From Stenotrophomonas terrae (lineage in GTDB: Bacteria; Pseudomonadota; Gammaproteobacteria; Xanthomonadales; Xanthomonadaceae): a DNA stretch of 64,000 nt. Position numbers and translations under genes: made by a program. The notes under the pieces are model-generated. The model was not told the DNA's origin, ran no database searches, and saw only the letters and a list, made by a program, of their open reading frames with translations. This document shows, in pieces, positions 18,136 to 27,162 of this stretch (position 1 is the stretch's first letter; every line of letters starts with the position of its first letter). The stretch spans positions 1 to 64,000 of the forward strand of contig NZ_LDJJ01000002.1 in assembly GCF_001431465.1 (NCBI RefSeq), given 5' to 3'.

Positions 18136-18795
18136 ATGAGCATTGCCCAATATCAGGACCGCGCCGAGCAGCTGTTGACTGCCGCCGGCATCCTGCCGGT
18201 AGTTACCGTGCACACCCTTGAGCAGGCGCGCGCCGTCAGCGCAGCGCTGCTCGAAGGTGGCTTGCCGGCGATAGAACTGACCCTGCGCACGCCGGTGGCG
18301 ATGGAAGCGCTGGCCATGCTCAAGCGCGAATTGCCCGATGTGGTGGTGGGTGCCGGCACCGTGCTGACCGTCGAGCAGATGCAGCGCTCGATCGATGCCG
18401 GTGCCGACTTCATTGTTACCCCGGGCACGCCGGCGCATATGGCCGATGCATTGGCCGCAGCGCCGCTGCCGGTTGTGCCCGGTGCCGCGTCGCCGACCGA
18501 GCTGCTGGCGCTGGTTGCCCGCGGTTTCCGCATCTGCAAGCTGTTCCCGGCCACCGCCGTTGGCGGGCTGGCGATGATCAAGGGCGTTGCCGGTCCCATT
18601 CCGGAGCTCAAGCTCTGCCCCACCGGCGGCATCACCGAAGCCACCGCAGGCGACTACCTGGCGCAGAAGAACGTGGTCTGCATTGGTGGCTCATGGATGG
18701 TGCAGGACAGCTGGATCCGCAACGGCCAGTGGGACGAAGTGAAGAAGTCCGCTGCCGCCGCCGCGGCCATCGTCAAGCAGGCCCGCGCCGGCTGA
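18136..18795 (+). CDS. eda: KDPG/KHG aldolase
   Basis: Eda splits KDPG into pyruvate and glyceraldehyde 3-phosphate, completing the Entner-Doudoroff route. The 219-residue product has the catalytic glutamate segment LPAIELTLRTP, the Schiff-base lysine in RICKLFPA and the phosphate-binding LCPTGGI. It lies 39 bases after edd with a GAGG-type ribosome site (gatgaggacacc). A T-run (cgcgcttttttg) follows about 15 bases after its stop. Confidence 0.97.
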   Translation: MSIAQYQDRAEQLLTAAGILPVVTVHTLEQARAVSAALLEGGLPAIELTLRTPVAMEALAMLKRELPDVVVGAGTVLTVEQMQRSIDAGADFIVTPGTPAHMADALAAAPLPVVPGAASPTELLALVARGFRICKLFPATAVGGLAMIKGVAGPIPELKLCPTGGITEATAGDYLAQKNVVCIGGSWMVQDSWIRNGQWDEVKKSAAAAAAIVKQARAG

Positions 18796-18821
18796 CCTAT
18801 CGCGCTTTTTTGTTATGGGAG

Positions 18822-19005
18822 TTGTGGGAGCGGCGTAAGCCGCGAAGCTGGCAGCAATCAAACCGCCGGCATCCGCTTGCCAACGCAGTGATGTGGAAGT
18901 TCGTGCTGGTGATGCGTAGACCGCACCAGCCATCTGCTTCGCGGCTTACGCCGCTCCTACGCGCATTCCCGGGAATGCCCCTGCCGAGCATGGCTCGGCA
19001 CTACA
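18822..19005. repeat. GGAGCGG/CCGCGAAGC REP doublet followed by a SMAG unit
   Basis: A unit gtgggagcggcgtaagccgc (from 18822) and its inverted mate gcttcgcggcttacgccgctcctac (18936-18960) flank an 85-base spacer. A single SMAG unit (18980-19005) follows. The same GGAGCGG family occurs at 52.7-53.0 and 55.3-55.6 kb. Confidence 0.8.
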
Positions 19006-19134
19006 GCTTTGTTCCCAGCCTTTGGCAATAGGCCAACGGAAGGCTGGTGGTTTGGTTTTTTCAGATCCGACGGAAGTTCTTCCTCTCCCTCTCGTCGACT
19101 GGCCTGCGCCTCGGTATTCGAGGCGCAGTTTTTA
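19006..19134 (+). ncRNA. Possible small RNA or 3' regulatory RNA ending in a strong terminator
   Basis: Two stable hairpins lie here. The first has arms ccagcctt (19015-19022) and aaggctgg (19040-19047), followed by a T-rich tract (19051-19061). The second is a ten-pair perfect stem with a T-run at 19104-19133. The nearest upstream gene, eda, ended 310 bases earlier and two repeat blocks intervene, so the terminator may belong to an independent short transcript. No promoter is clear and no known RNA family was recognised. Confidence 0.3.
19104..19134 (+). terminator. Rho-independent terminator
   Basis: The arms CTGCGCCTCG and CGAGGCGCAG form a perfect ten-pair stem with loop gtatt, followed by five T residues. 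The T-run is only on the plus-strand side, so it serves plus-strand transcripts and ends them just before the convergent glycosidase gene. Confidence 0.8.
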
Positions 19135-19138
19135 TCAC

Positions 19139-22100
19139 TCAGCGCTTGCCGCGCTCACTGCGGCGCAGCTCGGCTGGAATCTCGATCTCCACTTTCGCCG
19201 GCAAGCTGCTGATATGCAGCTCATTGCCCAGCCATTGCGCCGGCTCGCCATTGATGGTCGCCGCGCCGGGCGTGCCCTCATAAGGCCAGGGCAACAACAG
19301 TCCCGCGCCCGGCAATTGCATCCCCTCGGAGACCTGCAGGGTGAGCTGTTTGTCACTGCGCTGCAGCGAATAGCTCAAGCTGCCGTGCGAGGTATTCAAG
19401 TCCTCGATGGCGATGCCCTTGCCGGTCAGCCAGGCACTGGGCACGCCCGCGGCCAGCACGATCGGTCCATCCACATCGCGCTCATAGGCGAACATGTCCA
19501 GCGCCGAGCGGACGAAATCCGATGCCACCCAGGCATGCGGCAGGTCGCCGACAAAGAACGGTTGCCGCGGCGTCGATGAGACCACCTCGGCCCATTGATT
19601 CCATGCCGGCGGCGCGCGGTCCTTGAAGAAGAACTCGGTGGCCTCCCAGGCCCGCGCGCGCCAGCCCAGGCGCACGAATGCGCCTACGTTGCGCCACTCG
19701 TACGGCGTGTAATCCTTCCATTGCCGCTTGCCGTCGCGCCGCTCCACGAAGTTCTGCCAGTAGCGCTCAAACGTATTGTCCAGCGCCGGCTGCGGCAACC
19801 TGCCCTGCTCGCCACCCGGCGCCAGCGCAATGGTGGTCGAAGTGGCATCGAAGTCGCCCAGTTCCACCGAACCCGGCAGATAGTCGATGGCGTGCGCGGC
19901 CATTGCGGCGTGCAGCGAATCATCCAGATCCTGGCGGAACTGGTCGCGCGAGGCGGCCATGCTTGCCGCTTCCACTTCCAGCCCCAACGCCGCCGCCATA
20001 TCGGCCGCGTCCTTGTAGCCACGCAACGCCCAGAAATCATCCCAGTACGAATGCACCGGCTTGGCCGAATAACCTTCGTGGCTGATCGAGGCCGGCATCA
20101 TGCCGTAGAAGCCGGCATTGCGTGCGCGGTTCTCCTCGGTGCGCTCGCTCAGCCGCAGTTGCTCCATATAGCTCCAGGCTTTCTGCACATGCGGCCACAT
20201 CTGCTGCAGGAACGCGTTGTCACCGGTATGCCGCCAGTATTCGGCGATGGTGTAGATCAGCTCGCCGTGGCTGTCGTTCTCCGGCACCGGATCGCTGCCA
20301 CGCGCATCCACGCAGCACGGCACCATGCCGCTTTCAAACTGGTACGGCGCATACCAGTCCACGTACTGGCGCACCGCATCGGCCCGGCCCATCCGCAGCA
20401 GACCTTCGGAGATCATCGCGCCATCGCGGATCCAGCTGCGCGCATAGGAACGCGTGCCCGGCTGCAGGCTCGGCCCCACACGTGAAATCAACATATGCGC
20501 CAGCGCCGTGCGCAGCGTATTGGCCAGCGGCTGGCCCGCTTCCGGCACGCGCAACTTGAGCTGGTCCAGCTTCTGCCGCCACATCGCGGCCACCTGCTGC
20601 TGTGCCTTGTCGACGTCGAACTTGGCCGGCATCTGCCAGTTGCCGGTCTGTGGCAGCACCAGCACCACCTCGCGGCGTTGGCCCGGTTCCAGCTTCCAGT
20701 TGTAGACCAGCGCACCGGAGGCCAGACCGGTGGTGTCGCGAACTTCGTGCGTGCCCGGCAAGCTCTTGTCAGCCAGGTGGGTGACGTCCAGCTTGCTGTC
20801 GAAGCTGCTGGCGAAAACCGCATCGGCCGGCGCCGTTGCATACACCCGCGGCTGACCGTTGACGCTGACCTGCGCCGGCTGCACTGCCAGGTTGTCGATG
20901 CGGCTGACACCACCGACGGTATTGAGGAACTGGCTGGGCGGGTTGACCTGGAACGGCCGTACCGCCAGCGCCAGACGGTACTCATGCGCAACCTTGTCGG
21001 TATTGCGCAGCTCGTAACGTGCCACCAGCTGCGCCTGCTCCGGCCGGCCCTGCACGAAGCCGCCGACATTCAAGCCGAAGCGCTCGTGCTGCCAGCCCAC
21101 CGTCGGCATCGGCAGGTAGCCGTCGAGCAGGGCCTGGGTGGTTTTCACCTCGGCCCAGCCAATCACCTTGCCGTCGAGCACGACGAACGGCTCGATGCTG
21201 AAACCGGCCTTCACCGCTTCCAGCGCACCGTCCTCGCTGATCAAGGCCTGTTCCCGACCACCATCCAGGCCAAGGATCGTCCAGTACGGCTGCTCGCCAC
21301 TGAAGCCACGCGGCAAGGCGCCACGCGGCAGATCGGCGGCAACCGAGCGCACGAAATCATTCGGCGTGCTTGCGAACGACAATGGCTTGAGGCTGATATC
21401 GCGGATGCCGTAGCGCCAGTTGGGGCCGTCAACCAGATCAAAGCGCAGGTAGCGTGCCTCGGTCTCCGGCAATGCCAGCCAATCCTTGCCGCCCGAACCG
21501 CTGGTCACTTCACGCAGGGTCTTCCAGTCACGGCCATCGGTGGACGAACGCACGACGTAGCGCGAGGCTTCCAGCCCCGGCGCCCACTGCACCACGGCAC
21601 CGCCGAACTCGCGCACCTTGCCCAGGTCCAGGCTCACGGTCTGCTGCTTGACGCCGCCGCTGATCCACAAGGTATCGGCCTTGCCGTCGGCAATACGCTG
21701 CTGCAGCGCGGTTGCGGTATCGGCGATCACCGTGGTGGTCAGCGCCGAGTTGTCTTCCTTGGGCAGTGGCTGCAGGTTCAACTGATCGAAGCAAACCGTG
21801 CCGCGGCCGCCCACTTTGCTGTAGATGGTGAACTCCACCGCCGCGCTGCGCCGCAGGGTCTTGTCCTGGTCCGGGCCCCAGGCCTTTTCGATATGCCGCT
21901 TGCGGTAGCTGATGCGGGTCCAGTTCTTGGGAAAGTTGAAACCCGGGCGGTTGACCCACCAGACATTGTCGCCGCTGGCATCAACCAGCTTGAACTGCAG
22001 ATCATTGGCCGGCGAATCGCCACGCAGGTCGAAGGACAGCTGGTAGTTCTCCGGCCAGGTCACATCCAGCGGCCGGCGGATACCGACATAACCGGACACT

Positions 22101-22297
22101 TCGTGGAAGTCGTAATCCAGGCACAGCGCGCGGCCATTGTTGCCGGCAACCGGACGCAGGGAACCACTGACCTGCGGCGAGGTGATCAGCTGCCAAGCGG
22201 CGATATCGTCAAACTTGGCCAGCACGGCTGCGCTGGCCGGCTGCACCCACGCCAGCAGCAAGAACAACAGGCCGATCACAGTACGCATTTTCATCAC
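19139..22297 (-). CDS. Large secreted multidomain glycosidase with discoidin module
   Basis: This 1052-residue secreted protein has a signal peptide ending QPASA near residue 23. Residues ~25-180 look like a jelly-roll carbohydrate-binding module. Residues ~190-300 are an F5/8-type (discoidin) domain (DLGKVREFGGAVVQW..RYVVRSSTDGRDW). A beta-sandwich follows, then from ~590 an (alpha/alpha)6-barrel catalytic region (YARSWIRDGAMISEGLLRMG, VPENDSHGELIYTIAEYWRHTG, YEWRNVGAFVRLGWRARAWE). WIRDGA resembles the catalytic-cleft motif of GH15/GH63-like enzymes. The exact GH family is not recognised. It is last in the sugar-transport locus, 119 bases after the MalG-like permease, so it probably releases or trims the transported sugar. 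Confidence 0.75.
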   Translation of the reverse strand: MMKMRTVIGLLFLLLAWVQPASAAVLAKFDDIAAWQLITSPQVSGSLRPVAGNNGRALCLDYDFHEVSGYVGIRRPLDVTWPENYQLSFDLRGDSPANDLQFKLVDASGDNVWWVNRPGFNFPKNWTRISYRKRHIEKAWGPDQDKTLRRSAAVEFTIYSKVGGRGTVCFDQLNLQPLPKEDNSALTTTVIADTATALQQRIADGKADTLWISGGVKQQTVSLDLGKVREFGGAVVQWAPGLEASRYVVRSSTDGRDWKTLREVTSGSGGKDWLALPETEARYLRFDLVDGPNWRYGIRDISLKPLSFASTPNDFVRSVAADLPRGALPRGFSGEQPYWTILGLDGGREQALISEDGALEAVKAGFSIEPFVVLDGKVIGWAEVKTTQALLDGYLPMPTVGWQHERFGLNVGGFVQGRPEQAQLVARYELRNTDKVAHEYRLALAVRPFQVNPPSQFLNTVGGVSRIDNLAVQPAQVSVNGQPRVYATAPADAVFASSFDSKLDVTHLADKSLPGTHEVRDTTGLASGALVYNWKLEPGQRREVVLVLPQTGNWQMPAKFDVDKAQQQVAAMWRQKLDQLKLRVPEAGQPLANTLRTALAHMLISRVGPSLQPGTRSYARSWIRDGAMISEGLLRMGRADAVRQYVDWYAPYQFESGMVPCCVDARGSDPVPENDSHGELIYTIAEYWRHTGDNAFLQQMWPHVQKAWSYMEQLRLSERTEENRARNAGFYGMMPASISHEGYSAKPVHSYWDDFWALRGYKDAADMAAALGLEVEAASMAASRDQFRQDLDDSLHAAMAAHAIDYLPGSVELGDFDATSTTIALAPGGEQGRLPQPALDNTFERYWQNFVERRDGKRQWKDYTPYEWRNVGAFVRLGWRARAWEATEFFFKDRAPPAWNQWAEVVSSTPRQPFFVGDLPHAWVASDFVRSALDMFAYERDVDGPIVLAAGVPSAWLTGKGIAIEDLNTSHGSLSYSLQRSDKQLTLQVSEGMQLPGAGLLLPWPYEGTPGAATINGEPAQWLGNELHISSLPAKVEIEIPAELRRSERGKR

Positions 22298-22416
22298 CAG
22301 AATCCTGATTCATCACCGGCAGCAGCCGCCGGATTTTCGCAAAGATCACCGCCATTCGCGGCGGTATGTTACGTATGGAAAGACAGCACCGCAGCCGCCT
22401 TTCGTTTGCTGCGGCC

Positions 22417-23268
22417 TCAGCCCTTGACGCTGCCCAGCAGCAGGCCCTGGATGTAGTAGCGCTGCAGCACCAGGAACAACAACAGCACCGGCAATACCGT
22501 GACCACCGCACCGGCCATCATCATTTCCACGTCCATGATGTGCTCGCGCGACAGGCTGGCCAGTGCCACCGGCAAGGTGTAGTGCTCCTGGTCGGTGAGT
22601 ACGATCAAGGGCCACATGAAATCGTTCCATGCGCCCATGAAGGTGAAGATCGCCAATGTCACCAGCACCGGCTTGAGCATCGGCAGCACGATCTGGAAGA
22701 AGATGCGCGCCTCGCTGGCGCCGTCGATACGCGCCGCTTCCAGCAACTCATCCGGAATCGAGCGCGCGTACTGGCGCACCAGGAAAATGCCAAACACGCT
22801 GGCCAGCGCCGGGATCACCACGCCACCAAAGGTGTTCACCAGGCCCATCTGCTTCATCAGCAGGAACAGCGGCAGCATCGCCACCTGCGCGGGGATCACC
22901 AGCGCAGCCAGCAGCATCTGGAACAGGCGCTCACGGCCGGCAAAACGCAGCTTGGCAAAGGCATAGCCGGCCAGGGTGTTGAACAGCAGCGAGCCCAAGG
23001 TGATCGCAACCGATACCAGCAGGCTGTTGACGAAGTTGTTGCCCATACCGGTACGCGCGAACAAGGCCTGGTAGTTGGCCAGCGTGGTATGTGCCGGCAA
23101 CAGTGGTGGCGGAAACTGCGATGCCTGCCCGCTGGGCATGAACGACACAGACAGCATCCACGCCAACGGTGCCAGGCTGACCAGCGCCAGCAGCAACAAG
23201 CCGCCGTTCACCCACCACGCATGCCAACGCGATTGGCCGATTTCACGACTGCCCGCAAGATCACTCAT
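22417..23268 (-). CDS. Sugar ABC transporter permease (MalG type)
   Basis: This 283-residue inner-membrane permease has six predicted membrane segments and the ATPase-contact EAA loop LLEAARIDGASEARIFFQIVLPMLKP. The start at 23268 (MSDLAGSREIGQSRW) overlaps the stop of the MalF-like gene by four bases; the in-frame extension to 23550 lies inside that gene. It is part of a MalEFG-type cluster lacking an ATPase. Confidence 0.92.
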   Translation of the reverse strand: MSDLAGSREIGQSRWHAWWVNGGLLLLALVSLAPLAWMLSVSFMPSGQASQFPPPLLPAHTTLANYQALFARTGMGNNFVNSLLVSVAITLGSLLFNTLAGYAFAKLRFAGRERLFQMLLAALVIPAQVAMLPLFLLMKQMGLVNTFGGVVIPALASVFGIFLVRQYARSIPDELLEAARIDGASEARIFFQIVLPMLKPVLVTLAIFTFMGAWNDFMWPLIVLTDQEHYTLPVALASLSREHIMDVEMMMAGAVVTVLPVLLLFLVLQRYYIQGLLLGSVKG

Positions 23269-24146
23269 ACCAGCTCCCTGCGTTTGCCGAAGCGCAACAT
23301 CAACGTAGTCACCGCCAGGATGATCAGGAACAGCAGGAAGGCCACGGCCGAGGCGCGCCCCAGGTTCCACCACTTGAAGCCTTCCTCGAACATGAAATAC
23401 AGCACGCTCACCGTGCTCTGCAGCGGATCGCCACGGGTCATGACGTAAGGCTCGGCGAACAGCTGGAAATAACCGGACACGGTAATCACGCCGACCACCA
23501 GCAGCACCGGCCCCAGCATCGGCAAGGTGATATGCAGGAACTGCTGCCAACGCGAGGCGCCGTCAATACGTGCCGCCTCGTAAAGGTCTTTGGGAATGGC
23601 CTGCAGCCCGGCCAGGAAGATCACCATGTTGTAGCCGAAGTTCTTCCACACCGCGAAACCAATGATGGTCGGCATCGCCCAGTTCGGATCACCCAGCCAA
23701 TCAATGGGATTGATGCCGATCTGGCCCAGCCCCCAGTTCACCATGCCGTAGCGGGTATGGAACAGATAGCGCCAGATCACCGCCACCGCCACCAACGTGG
23801 TCACCACCGGCGCAAACAGCGCGGTGCGGAACAGCGCCTTGAAGCGCGCCGCCGGGGCGTTGAGCAACAATGCAGCACCCAGCGAAACCGCGATCGACAA
23901 GGGCACACCAGCCACCACGAAGTAGGCGGTATTGCCGAGCGATTTCCAGAACATCGGCGTCTGCAGCAGGTCGATGTAATTGCCCAGGCCGTTGAAACGC
24001 AAGTTGTGCGGATCGGCCAGCGCGTAGAGATCGAAGTCGGTCAGGCTCAAGGCCAGCGCCGACAACACCGGCAGACCAAAGAACACGCCGATCACGATCA
24101 GCGCCGGTGCGGCGAAGATCCAGCCGGCCAGCGAACCGCGCTTCAT
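23265..24146 (-). CDS. Sugar ABC transporter permease (MalF type)
   Basis: This 293-residue CUT1 permease starts MKRGSLAGWIFAAPALIVIGV, has six membrane segments and the EAA loop LYEAARIDGASRWQQFLHITLPMLGP. It overlaps both the preceding binding-protein gene and the following MalG-like gene by four bases (ATGA), so the three are translationally coupled. Its short periplasmic region is typical of oligosaccharide importers other than enteric MalF. Confidence 0.92.
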   Translation of the reverse strand: MKRGSLAGWIFAAPALIVIGVFFGLPVLSALALSLTDFDLYALADPHNLRFNGLGNYIDLLQTPMFWKSLGNTAYFVVAGVPLSIAVSLGAALLLNAPAARFKALFRTALFAPVVTTLVAVAVIWRYLFHTRYGMVNWGLGQIGINPIDWLGDPNWAMPTIIGFAVWKNFGYNMVIFLAGLQAIPKDLYEAARIDGASRWQQFLHITLPMLGPVLLVVGVITVSGYFQLFAEPYVMTRGDPLQSTVSVLYFMFEEGFKWWNLGRASAVAFLLFLIILAVTTLMLRFGKRRELV

Positions 24147-25417
24147 GGCGCCGCCTTCGCAGCTGCGTCAGCCTGCTGTTCGACGATCCAGCGGCGCTTG
24201 GCGAGGATGTCATCCACCTGCTGGTCCAACTGCTCCACCGCCTTGTCCTGCGGCAAGCCGCCGCGCACTACCTGTTCGGTCACCACCCGCATCTGCTGCG
24301 CGATACGCTCCCACTCCAGCACCTTGGGCGTGGGTTTGACGCGTTCGAGCTGGTCGGCGAAGGCGGCGGTCAAGGGATCATTCTGCAATTCCGGCGACTG
24401 CCAGGCACTGCGACGCGGCGGCAGGTCACCGATGATGGTGTAGAAGCGCTGCTGGATCTCGGGCCGCGACAGGAACTCGATCAGCTTCCAGGCCGCCTCT
24501 TTCTTTTGCGAGGAACGGAACACCACCAGACTGGTGCCGCCGGCAATACCTGCGCCGGGACCATCGGGACCGGGTAGCGGCGTCGTGCCCCACTCGCCTT
24601 CCAGACCGGGCGGCTGGCGTTGGCGGAATTCACGGATATTCCACGGCCCGGACAGATAGAAGGCGGTGAAGCCGCGGAAGAACTCATCCCAGACATTGGA
24701 GATCTGGGTCTCGGACATCTTCGGCGCCCAGCCCTGCTCGAACATGTTGTCGTAGAAGGCCAGCGTGCGCCGGAAACCGGGGCTGCGGAAGTTGCCACGG
24801 GTATCGCCGTCGCGCAGCAGGCTGTCTTGCTGCTGCAGCGCGAACGAGAGCTGTGGCTCGAACTCGTTCAAGGGCATCAGCACCGGATAGCCGCGCGCGC
24901 CCATGATCTTCTTCAGTGCCGCGTTCATCTGCTCCCATTCGGCCCAGGTCCGCGGCGGCTGCGTGTAGCCGGCCTTGCGCAGCAGATCCTTGCGGTAGAA
25001 CAGCAGCCGCGTATCCACGTACCAGGGAATTCCGACCAGCTCACCGTCGACGACATTGGTATCCCAGATACCGGCGAAATAATCCTGTTGATCGATACCG
25101 GTGGAGGCATCCACCAGTGGCTGCAGCGGGGTCAGCGCCTGCAGGGTGGCGAATTCGGCGATCCAGGTATTGCCGAGCTGGCAGACATCCGGCAGGCCAT
25201 CGGCAGCATAGGCGGTCAGCAGTTTTTCGTGCGCGGCCGTCCAGGGAATGTTCTGCACATCAACATGGATGCCGGGGTTTTCGGCCTCGAACTCGCGCAC
25301 CAGTTCGCCGACCACTTCGGCCTCACGGCCCATCGCCCAGAACCGCAAGGTGGTGCCCTGCTCCGGTTTGCTGCAGCCTGCGAGCAGCAACAACAGCACT
25401 GCCAGCGCGCGCATCAT
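24143..25417 (-). CDS. Sugar ABC transporter substrate-binding lipoprotein
   Basis: The 424-residue protein begins MMRALAVLLLLLAGCSKPEQ, with lipobox LLAGC, and belongs to the family-1 (MalE/UgpB-like) binding proteins (TLRFWAMGREAEVV..FEAENPGIHVDVQNIPW). In Gram-negatives it would be anchored in the periplasm and deliver oligosaccharide to the permeases encoded next. I took the start at 25417, ten bases after the GH144-like gene, because the upstream extension lies inside that gene and would remove the lipoprotein signal. The ligand cannot be read from the sequence; context suggests a glucan fragment. Confidence 0.9.
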   Translation of the reverse strand: MMRALAVLLLLLAGCSKPEQGTTLRFWAMGREAEVVGELVREFEAENPGIHVDVQNIPWTAAHEKLLTAYAADGLPDVCQLGNTWIAEFATLQALTPLQPLVDASTGIDQQDYFAGIWDTNVVDGELVGIPWYVDTRLLFYRKDLLRKAGYTQPPRTWAEWEQMNAALKKIMGARGYPVLMPLNEFEPQLSFALQQQDSLLRDGDTRGNFRSPGFRRTLAFYDNMFEQGWAPKMSETQISNVWDEFFRGFTAFYLSGPWNIREFRQRQPPGLEGEWGTTPLPGPDGPGAGIAGGTSLVVFRSSQKKEAAWKLIEFLSRPEIQQRFYTIIGDLPPRRSAWQSPELQNDPLTAAFADQLERVKPTPKVLEWERIAQQMRVVTEQVVRGGLPQDKAVEQLDQQVDDILAKRRWIVEQQADAAAKAAP

Positions 25418-25427
25418 TGGCCGCGCT

Positions 25428-27068
25428 TCACTGTTTCTTTGCCGCTGGCGGAGCGGGCTGCTGGCTGGCCGCCTTCTGCTCGGCGGCCGCCGCAGCGCGC
25501 GACTCGGCAATGCCCGATGCCCGCGCCGATGCCGCCTGCTCGTCCTTCTGCAGTGGCTGGAAGCTGTCTTCCGGCGCCAACCAGCCACCGGTGAACCCCG
25601 CCCGCTCCAGGCCCTTGCGGATATAGGGGTTCTTTTTCATCACCTCCCACACGAATTCGTCGCGGTAGTTGGCGATGCCGGCCAGGATCGGGCCCTGGTC
25701 GATGGCAATGTAGTCACTGGCAACCCAGCCGCGATCGGGAATCAAACGCCCGGTCTTGAGCGGAATGTCGTAGCCGAAGCTGGGGTTGAACGAATCCAGG
25801 AAGCCGTAGCTCGAATACAGGTAGTCGCCGTAGCGCTTGTGCATCTCCACCGTGGCCGGGATCACCACTTCCGGTGCGAACGGCAACGACGAGATCGCCG
25901 CCGAGGGCACGATGGTGCCGTCGTCGAAGTTCTCGCGCAGGCCCGCGCCGCGTGCCGAATAGTGACGGAACTGACGCTGCTCGCCCTTGTATTCCTGGGT
26001 GGTGTTCTGCGGCCCGTCGCCGGCGGTCAGGCCCCAGACGTTGGCGCTGTAGTCCTTCCACTGCATCGGGTTTTCAATCGCGTACTCGCGTTGGGCGAGC
26101 GTGGCGCGGCGGCTGTTGAGGAAGTAATCGATGCCGCGCTCGCGCATGTACGGGTCCTGGATATCGCGGAAGTCGATCCAGACATGGCTGTACTGATGGC
26201 CAAACAAGGGCCCGAACGACAGATACTCCTGGCCTTGGTAGACACCCCAGTCGTTGTCGTAGGTACGCGACCACACCGTCCACGCGTCGGGCTCGACCGG
26301 ATGCGTTGGTGAACCCAGCGCCAGCACGTACAGCATCATCGCCTCGTTGTAGCCCATCCAGTCGTGCTGGATGAAGCCGCTTTCCGGGAACCAGCCCATC
26401 GAGACCAACGGCTTGTTGCGTTGCAGCCATTGCCAATCCACGCGCTTGTAGATCGTATCGGCAATCTGCCGGATCTCCTTCTCGCGCGGGTCGTCCTGGT
26501 CGTAGTAGCTCTGCGCAAACAACACGCCCATCAACAAAAGCGCGGTATCCACGCTGGACAGCTCCACCCAGCTGTCATAGCGGCGCCCCTGTTGCATGTC
26601 CAGGAAGTGGTAGTAGAAGCCCTTGTAGGCACCCTTGCCGGTGCGCTGCGGCCCGCTGGGCAGGTCGCGGAAGAACTTCAACGTGACCAGGGTGCGCTCC
26701 ACCGCCTGGTTGCGGCTGACCCAGCCGTTCTCGATGCCAATCGGATAGGAGGTCAGCGCGAAGCCGACCGAGGCGATGCTGGCAAACGGCCGCGACGGGT
26801 AGCGATCCGGGGTGAGCCCATTCTGCTCGTTGGTGGTGTCCCAGAAGAACTGGAAGGTGCGCCGCTCGATGTCGTCAAACAGCGGCGGCAGATCCGGTTT
26901 CATTGGCCGTGGCGGCAGGTCCGCCTCGATCAGGATCACCTGCGGCAATACCTTCGGCATCGGCGGCTCCGGCGCCTTGCCACAGCCCCCCAACAACGCC
27001 AGCCCGATACCGGCGAGAACACAGGCCAACAACTGCGGGGTACGTGACTTGCTCAAGGCGACATCCAT
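25428..27068 (-). CDS. Lipoprotein glycoside hydrolase resembling GH144 (glycoamylase domain, PF10091)
   Basis: This ~546-residue protein has a lipoprotein signal (LALLGGCGKAPEPP) and an (alpha/alpha)6 hydrolase domain. Motifs typical of the PF10091 'glycoamylase' domain are RRTFQFFWDTTNEQNGLTPD, SIASVGFALTSYPIG, GFYYHFLD, YNEAMMLYVLALGSP and SSYGFLDSFNP. Characterised relatives in GH144 are endo-beta-1,2-glucanases that release sophoro-oligosaccharides, so beta-1,2-glucan is the best guess; an alpha-glucan cannot be excluded. The C-terminus is a low-complexity Ala/Gln/Pro tail. An alternative ATG at 27089 adds seven residues. It lies between the TonB receptor and binding-protein genes. Confidence 0.8.
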   Translation of the reverse strand: MDVALSKSRTPQLLACVLAGIGLALLGGCGKAPEPPMPKVLPQVILIEADLPPRPMKPDLPPLFDDIERRTFQFFWDTTNEQNGLTPDRYPSRPFASIASVGFALTSYPIGIENGWVSRNQAVERTLVTLKFFRDLPSGPQRTGKGAYKGFYYHFLDMQQGRRYDSWVELSSVDTALLLMGVLFAQSYYDQDDPREKEIRQIADTIYKRVDWQWLQRNKPLVSMGWFPESGFIQHDWMGYNEAMMLYVLALGSPTHPVEPDAWTVWSRTYDNDWGVYQGQEYLSFGPLFGHQYSHVWIDFRDIQDPYMRERGIDYFLNSRRATLAQREYAIENPMQWKDYSANVWGLTAGDGPQNTTQEYKGEQRQFRHYSARGAGLRENFDDGTIVPSAAISSLPFAPEVVIPATVEMHKRYGDYLYSSYGFLDSFNPSFGYDIPLKTGRLIPDRGWVASDYIAIDQGPILAGIANYRDEFVWEVMKKNPYIRKGLERAGFTGGWLAPEDSFQPLQKDEQAASARASGIAESRAAAAAEQKAASQQPAPPAAKKQ

Positions 27069-27124
27069 CTTGAAAACATAGCACCACATTCACGTGGCGA
27101 AGGCGTAACGCATATAGGAAACGT

Positions 27125-27152
27125 CCCGGCCGCCAAGCATACGGCGGCCGGG
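27125..27152 (-). promoter_or_regulatory. Intercistronic hairpin between the TonB receptor and hydrolase genes
   Basis: The arms CCCGGCCGCC (27125-27134) and GGCGGCCGGG (27143-27152) form a perfect ten-pair GC stem with an eight-base loop, eleven bases after the receptor stop. No long T-run follows on the minus strand. It may act as an RNA-stability element or partial terminator that sets receptor output above that of the downstream enzymes. Confidence 0.5.
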
Positions 27153-27162
27153 GCGCTGGCAC

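Noticed and set aside
20495-22456. Plus-strand open frame of about 650 codons opposite the large glycosidase
   Set aside because: Antisense to a protein with a signal peptide and recognisable domains; composition is biased and no motif is visible.
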